From positions 1-8,145 of the forward strand of contig CAMHBH010000098.1 of the NCBI GenBank assembly GCA_946183175.1: a stretch of 8,145 bases of DNA, given 5' to 3'. A program made the position numbers and the translations under genes. Position 1 is the first letter of the stretch. Each line of letters starts with the position of its first letter. Under the pieces are notes generated by a model that ran no database searches, was not told the origin of the DNA, and saw only the letters and a list, made by a program, of their open reading frames with translations. This document shows, piece after piece, positions 7,221 to 8,145 of this stretch. Origin of the DNA: an uncultured Oscillibacter sp. Lineage in GTDB: Bacteria > Bacillota > Clostridia > Oscillospirales > Oscillospiraceae.

Positions 7221-7682
7221 TTACTCCCATTCGAGTTGATAGGTTGCACCAGCCTTTGTAAACGTGCATTTCAGAACCTTATTCTGCGCGTCTACGCCTT
7301 TAGAATAAACCGCCGTAGTAGTTGTAGTACCCAAGGCGACAGCCTGACATCCACCATCTGCTGTGGTTCCCTTTCCATAGGGAGAGACAGTAGACTTCTT
7401 AGAAGCTGTTGCGAATGTGCCCTTAGCGGCATCATAGTAATAGACCTTTGTTGCGCTATTTCCAATAGAAACCAATGTACCACCGACATCGACTTTCCAG
7501 TCCATCGCACCCACAACAGCCATAGCCTTGGCGGCACGGATGTTGGCGATGTCGGTCTGCTCGCGGGACTTCTCCAGCTGGGACGAGAACACGGGGATGG
7601 AGATAGCGACGAGGACGGCGATAATCGCGACCACAATCAGCAGTTCGGCCAGCGTGAAGCCCTTGGTATTCAGTTTTTTCAT
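7221..7682 (-). CDS. Type IV prepilin-like protein (prepilin-type N-terminal cleavage/methylation)
   Basis: A 153-residue protein with a textbook class III signal: MKKLNTKG then FTLAE, followed by a hydrophobic helix LLIVVAIIAVLVAISIPVF (residues 14-32). Prepilin peptidase should cut after Gly8, leaving N-methyl-Phe at +1 and the conserved Glu at +5 (residue 13). An amphipathic helix (SSQLEKSREQTDIANIRAAK) continues to about residue 60. The rest is a Thr/Gly/Lys-rich, probably beta-rich C-terminal head with Cys112 and Cys139, which could form a disulfide. ATG 7682 is preceded by a strong AAGGAGGG (7689-7696) at a 6-nt gap; longer in-frame extensions are rejected. It could be a major pilin, a minor pilin or a type II-like pseudopilin. 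No assembly ATPase, platform protein or prepilin peptidase is in the window, so its secretion system must be encoded elsewhere. Confidence 0.88.
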   Translation of the reverse strand: MKKLNTKGFTLAELLIVVAIIAVLVAISIPVFSSQLEKSREQTDIANIRAAKAMAVVGAMDWKVDVGGTLVSIGNSATKVYYYDAAKGTFATASKKSTVSPYGKGTTADGGCQAVALGTTTTTAVYSKGVDAQNKVLKCTFTKAGATYQLEWE

Positions 7683-7688
7683 AGTTTG

Positions 7689-7696
7689 CCCTCCTT
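7689..7696 (-). promoter_or_regulatory. Strong ribosome binding site of the pilin gene
   Basis: On the minus strand AAGGAGGG lies 6 nt before ATG 7682. It is the strongest Shine-Dalgarno in the window and decides the start. It suggests high translation, as expected for a structural subunit. Confidence 0.85.
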
Positions 7697-7764
7697 GACA
7701 TGTAGTCCTGACAGGCCGGATACAGGACGGGTGTCCCACTCCGGCGGTTCTGTCAGAACACACG

Positions 7765-7798
7765 GGGCGGCGTCAAGTGATTGCACTCAACGCCGCCC
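7765..7798 (-). promoter_or_regulatory. GC hairpin competing with the closing stem of the candidate RNA
   Basis: On the minus strand GGGCGGCGU (7798-7790) pairs with ACGCCGCCC (7773-7765) as 9 bp, then two mismatches, then 4 bp around a 4-nt loop. It resembles a terminator stem, but is followed by CGUGUGUUCUG rather than a run of U. Positions 7772-7765 are the same nucleotides used in the long-range stem with 8047-8040, so the two structures exclude each other. Confidence 0.55.
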
Positions 7799-7912
7799 GG
7801 AAGGCATTCGGAGCAAACCGCGCCGATTTCCCTCGTAAAGCGTACTCCGCGACCGTCACGACCCGCGCGGCGCGTCCGGCGAGGGAAACCGAGTTCGGCA
7901 ACGTCCCCCTGC

Positions 7913-7942
7913 TTGCAACAACGCCCTTGATACGGGTATAAT
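7913..7942 (+). promoter_or_regulatory. Possible plus-strand promoter inside the candidate RNA
   Basis: TTGCAA (7913-7918) and a perfect TATAAT (7937-7942) are 18 bp apart, predicting a start near 7949 and rightward transcription out of the window. It would produce an antisense transcript to the first part of the candidate minus-strand RNA. No coding start is seen downstream within the window. The -10 match could be incidental. Confidence 0.4.
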
Positions 7943-8066
7943 GACTTCGCGGTCCGGACAAAGTCCGGTGTGTTGAGTGTTTCGATTAACAGCTCTCACT
8001 CAATGTAGGCTTGCGTGATGTTGGTACCATCCCGCGAGCCGCCGCCCTATGTGTTCCTATGCTGAC

Positions 8067-8114
8067 AGTATACCCCATTTCCCGACAGAATGCAAGGGCT
8101 TTGGAGTAAAAAAA
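8067..8114 (-). promoter_or_regulatory. Minus-strand promoter for the candidate RNA / pilin leader
   Basis: On the minus strand TTGCAT (8095-8090) and TATACT (8072-8067) are separated by 17 bp. The predicted start is near A8060, three nucleotides before the first paired base of the closing stem. A run of seven T (8114-8108, roughly -54 to -48) is placed like an UP element. I found no better promoter between here and the pilin gene, so this one may also serve the pilin and LtaS-like genes. Confidence 0.55.
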
Positions 8115-8145
8115 TGTGAACAATTTGAAAACAAAACGTTACCGA
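8069..8145. other. AT-rich edge, no gene seen
   Basis: Beyond the promoter, the last 45 bases are clearly more AT-rich than the rest of the window. They hold an A7 run and no open frame of note: the ATG at 8114 is followed directly by TGA. The start of a rightward gene may lie just outside. Confidence 0.5.

Larger units (their letters stand above)
7750..8060 (-). ncRNA. Candidate structured RNA or pilin leader, class not recognised
   Basis: Read on the minus strand, the RNA would start near 8060. GGAACACAUAGGGCGGCG (8057-8040) pairs with CGCCGCCCCGUGUGUUCU (7772-7755) at 17 of 18 positions, closing about 300 nt. Inside are a hairpin P2 at 8040-8008 (4+3+4 bp separated by single mismatches), P3 at 8003-7973 (UUGAGUG/CACUCAA, 17-nt loop), P4 at 7968-7954 (CCGGAC/GUCCGG, UUU loop) and a long arm where 7888-7880 pairs with 7835-7827 (9 bp), extended by 7899-7895 with 7826-7822. 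A further 6-bp helix pairs 7916-7911 with 7818-7813. Wobbles at 8057/7755, 8049/7763 and 7912/7817 are G-U only on this strand. The 3' boundary is uncertain. The pilin ribosome binding site is about 54 nt beyond, so this may be a cis-acting leader or an independent RNA. Confidence 0.5.

Noticed and set aside
7236..7838. 200-codon plus-strand frame opposite the pilin
   Set aside because: Antisense to a gene with a clear prepilin signal and a strong ribosome binding site; the product shows no domain.
7773..7961. 62-codon minus-strand open frame in the candidate RNA region
   Set aside because: No Shine-Dalgarno and no recognisable protein features, and it runs through several base-paired arms of the candidate RNA.
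7750..8060. Assignment of the RNA to SRP, RNase P, tmRNA, 6S or c-di-GMP riboswitch
   Set aside because: The diagnostic conserved boxes of these classes were not found by eye on either strand; a covariance-model search is needed to exclude divergent members.
8107..8120. ATG at 8114 behind GGAG as the start of a rightward gene
   Set aside because: It is followed at once by TGA.

Overview
The window looks like chromosomal DNA from a GC-rich Firmicute, most likely a clostridial relative of the Oscillospiraceae type. This rests on YlmH and the UPF0291/YnzC protein, which are typical of Firmicutes, on AGGAGG-like ribosome binding sites, on sigma-A-like promoters, and on a lipoteichoic-acid-synthase-type membrane enzyme. 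I see no phage genes, transposase, CRISPR array, tRNA or rRNA. The genus is inferred only from content.

Left part (1-4815, + strand). A well-formed promoter (TTGTTT-17-TATAAT) starts a run of five genes: ylmH (S4-domain ribosome-associated protein), a small ynzC-type gene, an xpaC-family membrane protein, pepD (M20 dipeptidase) and a tRNA-dihydrouridine synthase that overlaps pepD by ATGA. Spacing is tight except for 102 bp between ylmH and ynzC. That gap is a tandem duplication of the 3' end of ylmH, 43-44 bp per unit, and its last partial copy supplies the ribosome binding site of ynzC. A 12-bp GC hairpin closes the operon at the junction with the convergent genes on the other strand.

Right part (4819-7682, - strand). 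A prepilin-like protein (class III-type signal KG|FTLAE) lies upstream of a 773-residue polytopic protein with an extracytoplasmic LtaS-type phosphotransferase domain. A perfect 11-bp hairpin sits between them, just ahead of the second gene's ribosome binding site. Both products act at the cell surface, but no pilus assembly genes are present in the window.

Far right (7683-8145) has no convincing protein gene, yet it is the most interesting stretch. A minus-strand promoter (TTGCAT-17-TATACT with an upstream T-tract) would start an RNA at about 8060. Its first nucleotides pair with a segment near 7755-7772 (17 of 18 positions), enclosing a multi-branched structure of roughly 300 nt. The wobble pairs are G-U only when read on the minus strand, which supports a transcribed RNA. 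The 3' strand of the closing stem can instead form a strong local hairpin, so the element could be a switch in the pilin leader or a free-standing non-coding RNA. I do not recognise its class: SRP RNA, RNase P, tmRNA, typical 6S and c-di-GMP riboswitch signatures are absent by eye.
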